Part shown: positions 39,892 to 48,720 of the stretch, one piece after another | Position numbering within the stretch: position 1 is the first letter of the stretch | Layout of the letters: each line of letters begins with the position of its first letter | NCBI RefSeq assembly: GCF_900105125.1 | Contig: NZ_LT629750.1 | Span: 5,793,001 to 5,857,000, forward strand | Reading direction: 5' to 3' | Origin: Bradyrhizobium canariense | Lineage (GTDB): Bacteria; Pseudomonadota; Alphaproteobacteria; Rhizobiales; Xanthobacteraceae | DNA: 64,000 bases | The notes under the pieces: model-generated | The model's database searches: none | What the model saw: only the letters and a program-made list of their open reading frames with translations | Told to the model about the DNA's origin: nothing | Translations under genes and position numbers: made by a program

Positions 39892-40239
39892 TCAAATTTC
39901 CTTGTCTCGATCGTTAAAACAGGCCGCAATAGCTTGCGGGTCGATCGTCAGCCAGGCTCCGGCGTCGCGCAAACGGCTGATGCCTTGGTTTGCGCTGGGC
40001 TTGACCACGAGAACGGCCGTAATGCCGGTCGTTCTGACAATCTCCGCATTGGCGGAAGCAGCGGCTTCGAAAATATGTTGCGAGGTCCACCACGGTGGAA
40101 AGGCAACAGCCACGACTTCAGCGCCGGGACGAACCTTAAAAGAGAGCGATGCGACGGCGACAGCGCTTGCCAGCAAGAGCGCCGTGGCATTCAGCCAGGC
40201 GGGCCAGCGAGACGCGCGCGTGATCGTTGCCCGCTCCAT
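39892..40239 (-). CDS. hypothetical membrane-anchored protein
   Basis: A 115-residue protein with one N-terminal membrane segment (about residues 16-34, [20 protein letters not shown]) and a periplasmic domain of about 80 residues. The frame ends two bases before the ATG of the downstream chemoreceptor, so they probably form an operon. One could imagine a partner of that receptor, which lacks its own periplasmic domain; this is inference only. The family is not recognised. Confidence 0.75.
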   Translation of the reverse strand: MERATITRASRWPAWLNATALLLASAVAVASLSFKVRPGAEVVAVAFPPWWTSQHIFEAAASANAEIVRTTGITAVLVVKPSANQGISRLRDAGAWLTIDPQAIAACFNDRDKEI

Positions 40240-40340
40240 CGGGACAGGAATATCAAACCTTAGCTAATCGAGCGTTAAGGCTGTATTTACGATCTTTGCG
40301 GGTGGAGCAAATTAGTATCGCGCTCCGCGAGTGGCGGGCC

Positions 40341-40841
40341 TTAAGCCGCCGGCACCGGCAGTGCGGTGACCGACTTGATCTTCTCCATCGCAAAACGCGA
40401 GGTCACGTTCTTCAGCGGCACGGTGGCGATCAGCTTCTTGTAGAACACGTCGTAGCTCTGCATGTCCGCCACCACGACGCGCAGCATGTAATCGACGTCG
40501 CCCGCCATCCGGTAAAACTCCATCACCTCCGGCATCGCGCTGACGGCGTCGGCGAATTTCCGCAGCCAGGCTTCCGAATGATCGGAGCTTTCCACCGAGA
40601 CGAAAACCGAGATGCCGAGGCCGATCTTGTTCTGGTCGACCAGCGCCACCCGGCGCAGGATCACGCCATCGGCCTCCAGCCGCTGGATGCGCTTCCAGCA
40701 CGGCGTCGATGACAGCCCGACCCGGTCGCCGATCTCGGCGACGGACAGCGAGGCATCGTCCTGCAGCACCGTCAGAATCTTGCGGTCGATGGCATCAAGC
40801 CGGCGGTTGGGTTCAAGGACTTGAACGGCGAGGTCGGTCAT
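40341..40841 (-). CDS. Lrp/AsnC family transcriptional regulator
   Basis: A 166-residue regulator: N-terminal helix-turn-helix (RRLDAIDRKILTVLQDDA, then LSSTPCWKRIQRLE) and C-terminal RAM/AsnC ligand domain (MPEVMEFYRMAGDVDYMLRV). The ATG at 40841 is the Lrp start; the frame extends upstream but into promoter-like sequence. It likely binds an amino acid and regulates nearby or its own transcription. Two similar inverted repeats lie upstream (40844-40857 and 40887-40899). Confidence 0.94.
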   Translation of the reverse strand: MTDLAVQVLEPNRRLDAIDRKILTVLQDDASLSVAEIGDRVGLSSTPCWKRIQRLEADGVILRRVALVDQNKIGLGISVFVSVESSDHSEAWLRKFADAVSAMPEVMEFYRMAGDVDYMLRVVVADMQSYDVFYKKLIATVPLKNVTSRFAMEKIKSVTALPVPAA

Positions 40842-40843
40842 GA

Positions 40844-40906
40844 GAAGAACTTTCTTCCATATCTGAGGTTGATGTTCCTCATATATAGAAAATTCTTCTA
40901 AGACAA
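40844..40906 (-). promoter_or_regulatory. Lrp-gene promoter with two inverted repeats
   Basis: On the minus strand, TTGTCT is followed after 15-17 bp by TATATG/TATGAG, a plausible promoter. An imperfect palindrome AGAAGAATTTTCT lies in its spacer (40887-40899), and GAAGAA-AG-TTCTTC (40844-40857) lies just before the ATG. The two sites share AGAA...TTCT and are about four helical turns apart, as expected for autoregulation by an Lrp octamer. Confidence 0.55.
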
Positions 40907-40941
40907 GCCCATCAACGGCCGGGCCGATCCGGGTTGGCCGT

Positions 40942-41889
40942 TCAGCTCTGGGCCAAAAGCTCTTCAACTTCAGCACGTTGCGGGGCAGCAAAAGCACCGC
41001 CGAAACGGGTGCATTTCAGCGCTGCGGCGGCGGAGGCGAACCGCAGTGCCTGCCGCAGATCCTGCTTTTCGGTGATCGCCAGCGCAAATGCGCCATGGAA
41101 CACGTCGCCCGCGCCCAGCGTGTCCACGGTATGCACCGGGAAAGCGGGCGTCTGTTGCAGGTTGTGCTGCTCATCGAGCCACAGCGTGCCCTGGGCGCCC
41201 CGCGTGCCCGCCAGGAACGAAGGGGTCAGTTTGGCGATCTTCTTCAGCGCCTCGCCGTCATCGGCGACCCCGGCGGTGGATTGCAGGGCTTCGCTGGAGA
41301 ACACCAGATGCGACGAGGCGATAAGCAATCCTTCCCGCAGCGACATGGTGCGGTCGACGTCGACGACCACGGGAATGCCGCGCCTGCGCGCCTCGGCGCA
41401 AAGCTCGGTGCAGAACTCCGCGCAGCGATTCTCGGTCAGGATCGCATCGCAGTCCTCCAGCAGCCTGTCTGTGTCGGGCAGGCGGACCTTCCATAATTCG
41501 GGGTCGCGGAAGGTCACGATGGTGCGCTCGCCGCTGGGGTCGATCATGATGTTGGAGATCGGCGTCACCAGGCCCGGCATGTGAACGATGTGTTTGGTGT
41601 CGATGCCTTCATGCGCGAGCTTTTCGAAAATGTACCTGGGCGAAGTTTCCCGGGCGTCGCCCATCGGGCCGCAGACCGATGCGCGGCCGCCAAGACGTGT
41701 AATTCCGATCGCCGCATTGAGCGCGTTTCCGCCGCTGATTTCATCGAAATGACTGGCATTCACCTTGAAGCCGCGCGCCGGTAACTCCTGGATGCGAAAC
41801 GTCAGGTCGCGCACCGGCATCCCGACGCATAAAATACGCGGCGGGATCTTTGGCGCGGCATCGTGAAAATTCATGCGGGAATCCGTCAT
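40942..41889 (-). CDS. PfkB-family sugar kinase
   Basis: A 315-residue ribokinase-like kinase. It has the N-terminal GGNALNAAIGITRLGG motif of the family and the C-terminal signature DTLGAGDVFHGAFA with the catalytic Asp. The ILCVGMPVRDLTFRIQELP opening resembles ribokinase/sulfofructose-kinase-like members but the sugar cannot be assigned. ATG at 41889 is chosen; others at 41874 and 41916 are possible. It follows nudC by 66 bp on the same strand. Confidence 0.9.
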   Translation of the reverse strand: MTDSRMNFHDAAPKIPPRILCVGMPVRDLTFRIQELPARGFKVNASHFDEISGGNALNAAIGITRLGGRASVCGPMGDARETSPRYIFEKLAHEGIDTKHIVHMPGLVTPISNIMIDPSGERTIVTFRDPELWKVRLPDTDRLLEDCDAILTENRCAEFCTELCAEARRRGIPVVVDVDRTMSLREGLLIASSHLVFSSEALQSTAGVADDGEALKKIAKLTPSFLAGTRGAQGTLWLDEQHNLQQTPAFPVHTVDTLGAGDVFHGAFALAITEKQDLRQALRFASAAAALKCTRFGGAFAAPQRAEVEELLAQS

Positions 41890-41955
41890 ACCGGCTCCGC
41901 GTGCTGCCGGAACCAAGGTCCGGCTTTAATCGATCTGGCCAGCGGGAAGTTCCCG

Positions 41956-42906
41956 TTATGCACCTGCGTCGGGGCCTGCATGCACCCAGCGTCCGAGCAA
42001 ATGATGAGCAATGGCAAAGGGATGCGGTCCCGCGAGACCATCGGGATGCTGCCGCTTGATCATCAAGGTGGCTTCGGCCCGATCGAACCAGCGGGCGTCT
42101 TCGAGTTCGGAGTGATCGACGATGATGTCGTCGTTGGTCGCGCGCGCGGTGCATCCGATCATCAGGGATGACGGGTAGGGCCATGGCTGCGTCATGTAGT
42201 AATTCACGTCGGTGCAGCGAATTCCGGACTCCTCGAAGATTTCGCGGCGAACCGCGTCCTCGATGGTTTCGGCGGCTTCGACGAAGCCGGCGAGACAGGA
42301 ATACATCCCGGGCATGAACTGCTTCTGCCGGCCGAGCAGGCACTTGTCGCCCGACGTCACCAGCATGATCACGACGGGGTCGGTGCGCGGAAAATGCTCG
42401 GCCTTGCAGTTCGGGCACTCGCGCTTCCAGCCGCCTTCCTTCATCGCACTTCGGGTTCCGCAATTGGCGCAATAGCCGTGGCGCTGATGCCAGCTCACCA
42501 TCGATTTCGCCATCGCGATCGCCGAAAGCTGATCGGGCGGCACCACGCCCTGCATCGCCATGCCGCGCAATTCGGCCACCGCAACGTCTTCGCGGGTCAG
42601 CAGTTTTTCCACCGCAGGGGCGCCGATCCCCATGCCGAACACCGCTGCACCGTCGCGCAGGCCCAAAAAGATAGTGCCGGGATTGGCGCCGTATTTGATC
42701 GCCTCGTCGATCGTCAGCAGCGCGCGCGAGCTGCCGTTCTCCTTGTTCACGACCAGCGAATCGCGGTGCACCACATAGGCGCGGGAATCGCGCTTGCCCT
42801 CCAGCGCCAGCAGTTTCGCATCGTCGTTACGCAAATAGGCGGCGCGATCGAGAATATTGGTGACGAAGGCCGGCTGGCCCAATGGAAATGAGTCGAATGC
42901 GGTCAT
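41956..42906 (-). CDS. nudC: NAD-capped RNA/NADH pyrophosphatase NudC
   Basis: A 316-residue Nudix hydrolase. It has an N-terminal NUDIX-like domain, a four-cysteine zinc ribbon (CANCGT and CPNCKAE), and the Nudix box GFVEAAETIEDAVRREIFEESGI with REIFEESG intact. The SQPWPYP-type motif is present as TQPWPYPSSLM. It hydrolyses NAD(H) to NMN and AMP and removes NAD caps from RNA. Three bases separate it from the upstream HIT gene, so they are an operon. Confidence 0.95.
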   Translation of the reverse strand: MTAFDSFPLGQPAFVTNILDRAAYLRNDDAKLLALEGKRDSRAYVVHRDSLVVNKENGSSRALLTIDEAIKYGANPGTIFLGLRDGAAVFGMGIGAPAVEKLLTREDVAVAELRGMAMQGVVPPDQLSAIAMAKSMVSWHQRHGYCANCGTRSAMKEGGWKRECPNCKAEHFPRTDPVVIMLVTSGDKCLLGRQKQFMPGMYSCLAGFVEAAETIEDAVRREIFEESGIRCTDVNYYMTQPWPYPSSLMIGCTARATNDDIIVDHSELEDARWFDRAEATLMIKRQHPDGLAGPHPFAIAHHLLGRWVHAGPDAGA

Positions 42907-42909
42907 GAA

Positions 42910-43326
42910 TTACCCTAGCCAGATTTTACGGCGAAGCGCGCTGATGAAATGCTGCACCTCCTCGGCATCATGCTCGAGCGGTGGCGCCACGCCCCACACC
43001 GGGCGCGGCCAGGCGACGTCGCTGCCGCGGCGCGCGATGATGTGTACATGCAGTTGCGGCACCACATTGCCGAGGGCTGCGATATTCAACTTGTCGCATT
43101 TGGTGATGTCTTTCAGAGCCCGCGCGACGCGGGAAATCTCCGTCATCAGCTGCGCCTGCTCGACCTCGTCGAGGTCGATGATCTCAACGGTCTCCGGCCG
43201 GCGCGGCACCAGCAGCAGCCACGGGTAATGCGCATCCTTGATCACCAGGATGCGGGAGAGCGGCAGGTCGCCGATGTCGATGGTGTCTTTCTTGAGCTGT
43301 GGATGCAGCGACCAGGAGGTGGGCAT
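42910..43326 (-). CDS. HIT-family hydrolase
   Basis: A 138-residue protein with the histidine triad variant QLHVHIIAR near residues 95-103. HIT proteins hydrolyse nucleotide phosphoramidates, Ap4A or similar dinucleotides. The start MPTSWSLHPQLKKDT matches the alphaproteobacterial family; an upstream frame of 19 codons is not conserved in style. With nudC downstream it forms a nucleotide-cleansing pair. Confidence 0.92.
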   Translation of the reverse strand: MPTSWSLHPQLKKDTIDIGDLPLSRILVIKDAHYPWLLLVPRRPETVEIIDLDEVEQAQLMTEISRVARALKDITKCDKLNIAALGNVVPQLHVHIIARRGSDVAWPRPVWGVAPPLEHDAEEVQHFISALRRKIWLG

Positions 43327-43408
43327 ATCAGGTTCCAGCCTGCCCGACATTCGTCGGGCGGATAAAGCGCCTGCGGCAGGCACTGAAGAAGTGTCATATC
43401 AAGGCGGC

Positions 43409-43430
43409 ATCATCCGCGAAAGCGGGTGAT
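43409..43430. repeat. single-hairpin repeat remnant
   Basis: ATCATCCGC and GCGGGTGAT with a GAAA loop, one T-G mismatch. It matches one half of the paired-hairpin elements elsewhere in the window. Confidence 0.6.
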
Positions 43431-43551
43431 CAGTATGGCGTGGCCCGCTGAATATCGAGGGGCCGGAATTCGCCGGATACAGGCTCGAGCCTGTCATTGG
43501 GCTTACCAAAAGGCGAGACCGTTGGGCGGCATATGACAACCGATGCGACGC

Positions 43552-43580
43552 TTGCTTTCCGGACCTTTTGGCCCCAAATA
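43552..43580 (+). promoter_or_regulatory. possible SRP RNA promoter
   Basis: TTGCTT (43552-43557) and CAAATA (43575-43580) are 17 bp apart and would place the transcription start near 43587, which coincides with the predicted 5' end of the SRP RNA. The -10 is a weak match. Confidence 0.45.
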
Positions 43581-43585
43581 GAGGT

Positions 43586-43681
43586 GGGAGATTGGCGGTG
43601 GACGAGCCACTCGCCAACCGGGTCAGGTCCGGAAGGAAGCAGCCCTAACGAGGTCCGGATCGGGTCGCTCGTCAGTCTCCT
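43586..43681 (+). ncRNA. ffs: signal recognition particle RNA, small bacterial type
   Basis: The universally conserved apical region GGTCAGGTCCGGAAGGAAGC followed by AGCC is at 43621-43644. Flanking arms pair: GACGAGC (43601-43607) with GCTCGTC (43667-43673), and GGAGA (43587-43591) with TCTCC (43676-43680). The length of about 96 nt equals the small SRP RNA of Alphaproteobacteria. It associates with Ffh to target membrane proteins. A T-run follows at about 43687. The position upstream of dnaX is conserved in the group. Confidence 0.95.
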
Positions 43682-43746
43682 ACCTGTTTTTCGAGTGAAT
43701 CGCGCAAAAGCGGCAAGCCCGCGTCTTGCGCTTGATTCTGTTCCGG

Positions 43747-43796
43747 CGCGTAATCCGTAAAAGTGGGCACCGGTTTTGCGATCAGGATACGCGCAA
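43747..43796. repeat. AAAGTGG-ACCGG dispersed repeat
   Basis: The core AAAAGTGGGCACCGGTTTTG is bordered by gcgtaatcc and ggatacgc, an imperfect inverted repeat. The same core (AAAGTGGAAACCGGTTTTC) occurs at 61495-61513. The copy lies between the SRP RNA and dnaX. Confidence 0.7.
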
Positions 43797-43846
43797 GCTA
43801 TGTCCTCCAGGCCGGCCGAGAGAGACAATCAATTGCGGATCGATCG

Positions 43847-45682
43847 ATGACCGAGGCTGGCGCTCCCCCAGACAAGTCCGACAGCGCTGACCAGGGCGGT
43901 TTTGATCGCGGCGGTCCGCCCGAGGCGGGCAAGCCCTACCGCGTGCTGGCACGGAAATACCGTCCCACCAGTTTCGAGGATTTGATCGGCCAGGAGGCCA
44001 TGGTCCGTACCGTTTCGAATGCGTTCGAGACCGGGCGGATTCCGCAGGCCTGGATTCTGACCGGCGTGCGCGGAGTCGGGAAAACCACCACGGCGCGGAT
44101 TCTCGCCCGCGCCTTGAATTATGAATTGCCGGACGGATCGGTGAAGGGACCGACCATCCGCATGCCGGTGCTTGGCCTGCATTGCCAGGCGATCATGGAA
44201 AGCCGGCACATGGATGTGCTGGAAATGGACGCGGCCTCCCATACCGGCGTCGATGACGTGCGCCAGATCAATGACAGCGTGCGTTATGCGCCGGCCAGCG
44301 CACGCTACAAGGTCTACATCATCGACGAAGTCCACATGCTGTCGACCGCGGCCTTCAACGCGTTTCTGAAGACTCTGGAAGAGCCGCCGGAACACGCCAA
44401 ATTCGTGTTCGCCACCACGGAAATCCGCAAAGTGCCGGTCACGGTGCTGTCGCGCTGCCAGCGTTTTGACCTGCGCCGGGTCGAAGCCGACGTGCTGATG
44501 AAGCATCTTTCGAATATTGCGTCGAAGGAGAACGTCGAGGTCGAGCCGGAAGCGCTCGGCATCATCGCGCGCGCCGCGGAAGGCTCGGTGCGCGATTCGC
44601 TGTCGCTGTTCGATCAGGCGATTGCGCATGCGGCGGGCCTGGTGCGCGCCGACGCGGTGCGGCAGATGCTTGGCCTTGCCGACCGCACCCGGGTGATCGA
44701 TCTCTTCGATTCGCTGGCCCGCGGCGATATCGCCAGCGCTTTCAAGGAATTCCGCGAGCAATACGATACCGGCGCCGATCCGATCGTGGTGCTGTCTGAC
44801 CTCGCCGAATTCGTCAATTTCGTCACCCGCGTCAAGATCGTCCCGGCGACCGCCGATAATGTCGCGTTCGGCGAGACCGAGCGGCTGCGCGCCCGCGACT
44901 TCGCCTCGAAGCTCTCGATGCGGGTGTTGTCGCGGATGTGGCAGATGCTGCTGAAAGGCATCGCCGAGGTGCAGGCCGCGACGCGGCCGGCTGCAGCCGC
45001 GGAAATGGTGCTGGTGCGCATTGCCTATGTCGCCGACATGCCGACGCCGGACGACGCGATCCGCATGCTCGAGCAGAATGGCGACGCTTCGCCGGTGATT
45101 ACGACCAGTGCTGCGCCCCGCACTGCGCCGGCGTCGAACGTCTCTTCGATGGCATCCCAGCCCGCGCGCGCTTCTGCCGCCCCCCGCGCCGAGGCCTCGC
45201 CGCGCCCGCAGATGATCGTGCCAGCAGCCGATGGGCAGCCTGCGCCCGCGGCGGCGCTCAGGATTGCCAGCTTTCCCGAACTCGTCGCGCTCGCCGGTCA
45301 GCATCGTGATCTCCTGACCAAGGCTGCGCTGGAAGCCGATGTCCGTCTGGTGCGGATCGAGGACGGACGGCTCGAACTGGCGCTGGAGCGCCACGCCTCC
45401 CGCACCATGATCAACGATTTGTCCCGCAAGCTGGAGCAATGGACCGGCCGTCGCTGGACCGTGATCGTCTCCAACGACGCGGGACAGCCGACGCTGCGTT
45501 CGCAGAACGAAGCCGCGAAAAACCAGCGCGAGCGTGCGGCCGAAGCCGATCCACGCGTGCAAGAGGTGCTGGCGCGGTTTCCCGGCGCCAAAGTTGTCGA
45601 GGTGCGCAGGCTTGCCCCTGAGCCGCCGGAATCCGATGTTATGAGCGAAGACCCCGCCGAGAGTTCCGACAGCGACGATTGA
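43847..45682 (+). CDS. dnaX: DNA polymerase III subunits gamma and tau
   Basis: A 611-residue clamp-loader subunit. It starts with about 30 residues rich in Asp and Gly, then YRVLARKYRPTSFEDLIGQ, Walker A GVRGVGKTT, Walker B IIDEVHML, sensor 1 TTEIRKVPVTVLSRCQRF. The segment that usually carries a four-cysteine zinc module keeps one Cys only (GLHCQAIMESRH). The C-terminal tau region is long and Ala/Pro-rich. ATG at 43847 is chosen; the frame extends upstream into repeat sequence. It is followed by ybaB and recR. Confidence 0.96.
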   Translation: MTEAGAPPDKSDSADQGGFDRGGPPEAGKPYRVLARKYRPTSFEDLIGQEAMVRTVSNAFETGRIPQAWILTGVRGVGKTTTARILARALNYELPDGSVKGPTIRMPVLGLHCQAIMESRHMDVLEMDAASHTGVDDVRQINDSVRYAPASARYKVYIIDEVHMLSTAAFNAFLKTLEEPPEHAKFVFATTEIRKVPVTVLSRCQRFDLRRVEADVLMKHLSNIASKENVEVEPEALGIIARAAEGSVRDSLSLFDQAIAHAAGLVRADAVRQMLGLADRTRVIDLFDSLARGDIASAFKEFREQYDTGADPIVVLSDLAEFVNFVTRVKIVPATADNVAFGETERLRARDFASKLSMRVLSRMWQMLLKGIAEVQAATRPAAAAEMVLVRIAYVADMPTPDDAIRMLEQNGDASPVITTSAAPRTAPASNVSSMASQPARASAAPRAEASPRPQMIVPAADGQPAPAAALRIASFPELVALAGQHRDLLTKAALEADVRLVRIEDGRLELALERHASRTMINDLSRKLEQWTGRRWTVIVSNDAGQPTLRSQNEAAKNQRERAAEADPRVQEVLARFPGAKVVEVRRLAPEPPESDVMSEDPAESSDSDD

Positions 45683-45706
45683 TGGACCCGTTCAAAGGAA
45701 GCATGG

Positions 45707-46027
45707 ATGGCTGATTTTCTCGGCATGATGAAGCAAGCAGCGCAGCTGCAATCGAAGATGCAGGCGATGCAGGAAGAACTCGGCCATGTCGAGGTCGAGG
45801 GGCTTTCCGGCGGCGGGCTGGTCGCCGTGCGCATGACCGCGAAGATGGAAGTGAAGGCGGTGAAGATCGATCCTTCGCTGATGAAGGCGGACGAGCGCGA
45901 GATCCTCGAAGATCTGCTGGTCACCGCGCATAATGACGCGCGGCGCAAGGCGGAAGCCGCGATGCAGGAGAAGATGCAGAGCCTCACCGGCGGCCTCGGA
46001 TTGCCGCCCGGTCTTGGGCTTGGCTAG
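45707..46027 (+). CDS. ybaB: YbaB/EbfC nucleoid-associated protein
   Basis: A 106-residue dimeric DNA-binding protein: [19 protein letters not shown] at the N-terminus, the [18 protein letters not shown] sheet and a C-terminal helix with [16 protein letters not shown]. It is found with dnaX and recR in most bacteria. An AAAGGA ribosome binding site precedes the start. Role: nucleoid organisation or repair support. Confidence 0.96.
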   Translation: MADFLGMMKQAAQLQSKMQAMQEELGHVEVEGLSGGGLVAVRMTAKMEVKAVKIDPSLMKADEREILEDLLVTAHNDARRKAEAAMQEKMQSLTGGLGLPPGLGLG

Positions 46028-46032
46028 ACAAC

Positions 46033-46635
46033 ATGCCTGCGGTTGCCGGTCCTGAAATTGAACGCCTGATCCAGCTCCTGGCGCGCCTGCCGGGGCTTGG
46101 TCCGCGCTCGGCGCGGCGCGCGGCTTTGCATCTGATCAAGAAGCGCGAAGCGCTGATGACGCCGCTCTCCTCCGCATTGCAGGTGGCAATCGACAAGATC
46201 CAGGTCTGCAAGACCTGCGGCAACATCGACACCCAAAATCCCTGCACGGTCTGCACCGATCCGCGGCGCGATCCCTCCGTCATCGTGGTGGTGGCCGACG
46301 TCGCCGATCTCTGGGCATTGGAGCGGGCGAACGCCACCAATGGTCTTTATCACGTGCTGGGTGCGACGTTGTCGCCGCTCGATGGCGTGGGACCGCAGGA
46401 CCTGACCATTGATGCGCTGGTGGCGCGCGCATATGACCAGCGCGTCACTGAAATCATCCTTGCATTGAACGCAACGGTTGATGGCCAAACCACCGCGCAT
46501 TACATCACCGACCTCCTGCAGGACGCGAACGTCAAGGTGACGCGGCTTGCCCATGGCGTGCCGGTCGGCGGTGAGCTTGATTATCTCGACGAAGGCACGC
46601 TATCCGCAGCCATGCGGCAGCGAACGCTGTTCTAA
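46033..46635 (+). CDS. recR: recombination protein RecR
   Basis: A 200-residue protein, the usual length. The helix-hairpin-helix [19 protein letters not shown], four-cysteine zinc finger ([12 protein letters not shown]) and Toprim domain ([13 protein letters not shown]) are present in order. It loads RecA on SSB-coated gaps with RecFO. It starts five bases after ybaB, so the genes are cotranscribed. Confidence 0.97.
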   Translation: MPAVAGPEIERLIQLLARLPGLGPRSARRAALHLIKKREALMTPLSSALQVAIDKIQVCKTCGNIDTQNPCTVCTDPRRDPSVIVVVADVADLWALERANATNGLYHVLGATLSPLDGVGPQDLTIDALVARAYDQRVTEIILALNATVDGQTTAHYITDLLQDANVKVTRLAHGVPVGGELDYLDEGTLSAAMRQRTLF

Positions 46636-46658
46636 CCATCGCAGACGGAAATATCGAC

Positions 46659-47090
46659 ATGACGATTCGACGATTCGGCAAACGGCTGGGCTTGCTGCTG
46701 GCCATGACGGCGGTGCTTGCCGCACCCGCCGTGTGCGCGCAGGACGCCGAACCCGCGCCGAAGGCGGCCAAACTGATTCAGGCCGGCGATGTGCTCTCGG
46801 GAGAACTCAACGCCATGCGCGTGCGCAGCGGCGCGAACGGCAAGCGTGTTGCCACCTACCAGATCACCAGCGAGCCGCGCCGGCTGCCTGGCCCGACCGG
46901 ACTCTGCGGTCTCGAAACCGGCCCCGAAACCTTTCAGATCATCACCAACAGCGATTCGCAGGTGGCGCAGTTGAAGAATTTCGTCGGCAAGGAAGTCTCG
47001 GTAAAGGTCGACGAGGTCACCTGTTCCCAGCAAGCCGGGCAGATGAGCGATGCCGTGGTCACCAAATGGAGTGTGGTGACGCGGCATTGA
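46659..47090 (+). CDS. hypothetical exported protein
   Basis: A 143-residue protein with a signal peptide (LGLLLAMTAVLAAPAVCAQ, cleavage after CAQ or AVCA) and a beta-rich mature domain with two cysteines (LCGLE and VTCSQQ). It is probably periplasmic. It follows recR by 23 bp and may be in the dnaX operon. I do not recognise a family beyond occurrence in related genomes. Confidence 0.82.
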   Translation: MTIRRFGKRLGLLLAMTAVLAAPAVCAQDAEPAPKAAKLIQAGDVLSGELNAMRVRSGANGKRVATYQITSEPRRLPGPTGLCGLETGPETFQIITNSDSQVAQLKNFVGKEVSVKVDEVTCSQQAGQMSDAVVTKWSVVTRH

Positions 47091-47100
47091 CGGCGAAGCA

Positions 47101-48516
47101 TTAGACTTGCGCCGTTTCCAGCTCGTCAAAATGCCGGCGCCGCTGCAGCCAGGCGAGCAGGATCAGGCTCGGTACCGCGACAAAGACGCAGATGACGAAA
47201 AACAGCGGCCAGCCGACAGCCTTCGCCACATATCCCGCGCCCGATGACAGATAAGTGCGCCCTACGGCCGAGAGCGCCGTCAGCAGCGCGTATTGGGTCG
47301 CGGTGTGCAGCGGATTCCTGCACAGCGCCGACAGATAGGCGACAAAGATCACGGTGCCGATGGCGCTGGTGAAATTCTCCGCCGTGATCGCAAATGCCAG
47401 CGCCCATTGGTTGACGCCGGAGAGCGCCAGCCAGGAGAACGCCAGATTGGCGACCGCCTGCAGCGCGCCGCCGATCCAGAGGCTCGCCGCCAGCGAATAG
47501 CGCCGCGCCACGAAGCCGCCGGCAAAGCCTCCGATCAGGGTCGCGGCAAGGCCGACGCCCTTGACGATCGCGGCATAGTCGTTGCGGGTGAAGCCGAGGT
47601 CGATCACGAACGGGGCGGTCATGGTGCCGGAAAACGCGTCGGTGAATTTGAACAGCACCACGAAGGCGAGCGCGGCCCAGGCATCCTTGCGCATGAGAAA
47701 TTCGGAGAACGCGCCGATCGCGGCATGCAACACCCGCGCGAATGCGGTCTCCGTGCTTGTTGCGGCCTCCGCACGCACCGATTGCTCGGGCTCGGTGGCG
47801 GCGAGCGCCGTCGCGGTGCCGATCAGCACCAACGCTGCCATCACCACATAGCCCCACATCCAGGCCGAGGCGCGCGGGATGCCGGTGCTTTCAAATCCGC
47901 TGACGAGGAACAGCGCGCCGGCGGTCGAGACCAGCAGGCCAATACGATAGGCCGCGACGTAGGACGCCATGCCGGCGGCCTGTTCGCTCTCGGGCAGGCT
48001 CTCGACGCGAAATGCATCGACCACAATGTCCTGCGTCGATGACATCGCGGCGACCAGTAGCGCCCCCAATGCCACGAATAGCGGCGAGCGCGCCGGATCG
48101 GTCAGTGCCAGCAGCAGAATCGCCACGATTAAAAGCAGTTGCGAGAACACCAGCCAGCCGCGTCGGCGGCCGAAGGCGCGCGTGAATATCGGCACATGCA
48201 GCGCATCGACCAGCGGCGCCCACAGGAACTTCAGCGTGTAGGGCGTGCCGACCAGCGCGAACAGGCCGATGGTGCCGAGGTCGACGCCGGATTCGCGCAT
48301 CCATACCAAAAGCGTCGAACCCGATAGCGCCAGCGGCAGGCCGGACGAAAAGCCGAGCAGCATGACGATCAGCACCCGGCGCTGCAGATACACCGCCAGT
48401 CCGTCGCGCCAGGAGGCTTTCGGCGCCGACGGTGCGGATGAATTCGGTTTGGGCGCGTTATCAGGTGCAACCATGCCGCCGTTGGTAGCAGATTCGGCAA
48501 GAAAAGCCGTCATCAC
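47101..48516 (-). CDS. ampG: AmpG-like muropeptide MFS permease
   Basis: A 471-residue MFS protein with about twelve to fourteen membrane segments. The opening LIVMLLGFSSGLPLALSGST and the loop GTPYTLKFLWAPLVD are typical of AmpG, which imports anhydromuropeptides for peptidoglycan recycling and beta-lactamase induction. The cytoplasmic loop near RRRGWLVFSQ is also typical. An alternative ATG at 48474 would remove 14 residues. It is convergent with the recR operon, 10 bp apart. Confidence 0.9.
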   Translation of the reverse strand: MMTAFLAESATNGGMVAPDNAPKPNSSAPSAPKASWRDGLAVYLQRRVLIVMLLGFSSGLPLALSGSTLLVWMRESGVDLGTIGLFALVGTPYTLKFLWAPLVDALHVPIFTRAFGRRRGWLVFSQLLLIVAILLLALTDPARSPLFVALGALLVAAMSSTQDIVVDAFRVESLPESEQAAGMASYVAAYRIGLLVSTAGALFLVSGFESTGIPRASAWMWGYVVMAALVLIGTATALAATEPEQSVRAEAATSTETAFARVLHAAIGAFSEFLMRKDAWAALAFVVLFKFTDAFSGTMTAPFVIDLGFTRNDYAAIVKGVGLAATLIGGFAGGFVARRYSLAASLWIGGALQAVANLAFSWLALSGVNQWALAFAITAENFTSAIGTVIFVAYLSALCRNPLHTATQYALLTALSAVGRTYLSSGAGYVAKAVGWPLFFVICVFVAVPSLILLAWLQRRRHFDELETAQV

Positions 48517-48550
48517 CGCGCTCGTTTGACCCGGGCATGACGCCCCTCGG

Positions 48551-48703
48551 CGTCATCGTCCGCGAAGGCGGACGATCCAGTATTCCGTACAGCCCGAGTT
48601 CATTAATGCCTCGCTCGTATTACCGGATACCCCCGTAGAAGCTCCGTGCTTCCATCGATCGTCTCTGGAATACTGGGTCGCCCGGTCAAGCCGGGCGATG
48701 ACA
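48551..48703. repeat. paired-hairpin intergenic repeat
   Basis: Hairpins ATCGTCCGC/GCGGACGAT (loop GAAG, 48555-48576) and TCGCCCGG/CCGGGCGA (48678-48698) with ccagtattcc next to the first and ggaatactggg next to the second. Ends gatgacag. It occupies the rmuC-ampG gap. Confidence 0.85.
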
Positions 48704-48720
48704 GCTTGGTGTGTGGCTCC

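Noticed and set aside
43829..45562. 577-codon open frame on the minus strand opposite dnaX
   Set aside because: It mirrors dnaX, is full of His/Arg/Gly low-complexity sequence and has no recognisable domain.
43847..45682. Programmed frameshift in dnaX producing a short gamma form
   Set aside because: No A-rich slippery heptamer followed by a suitable stem was found in the region where it would be expected.
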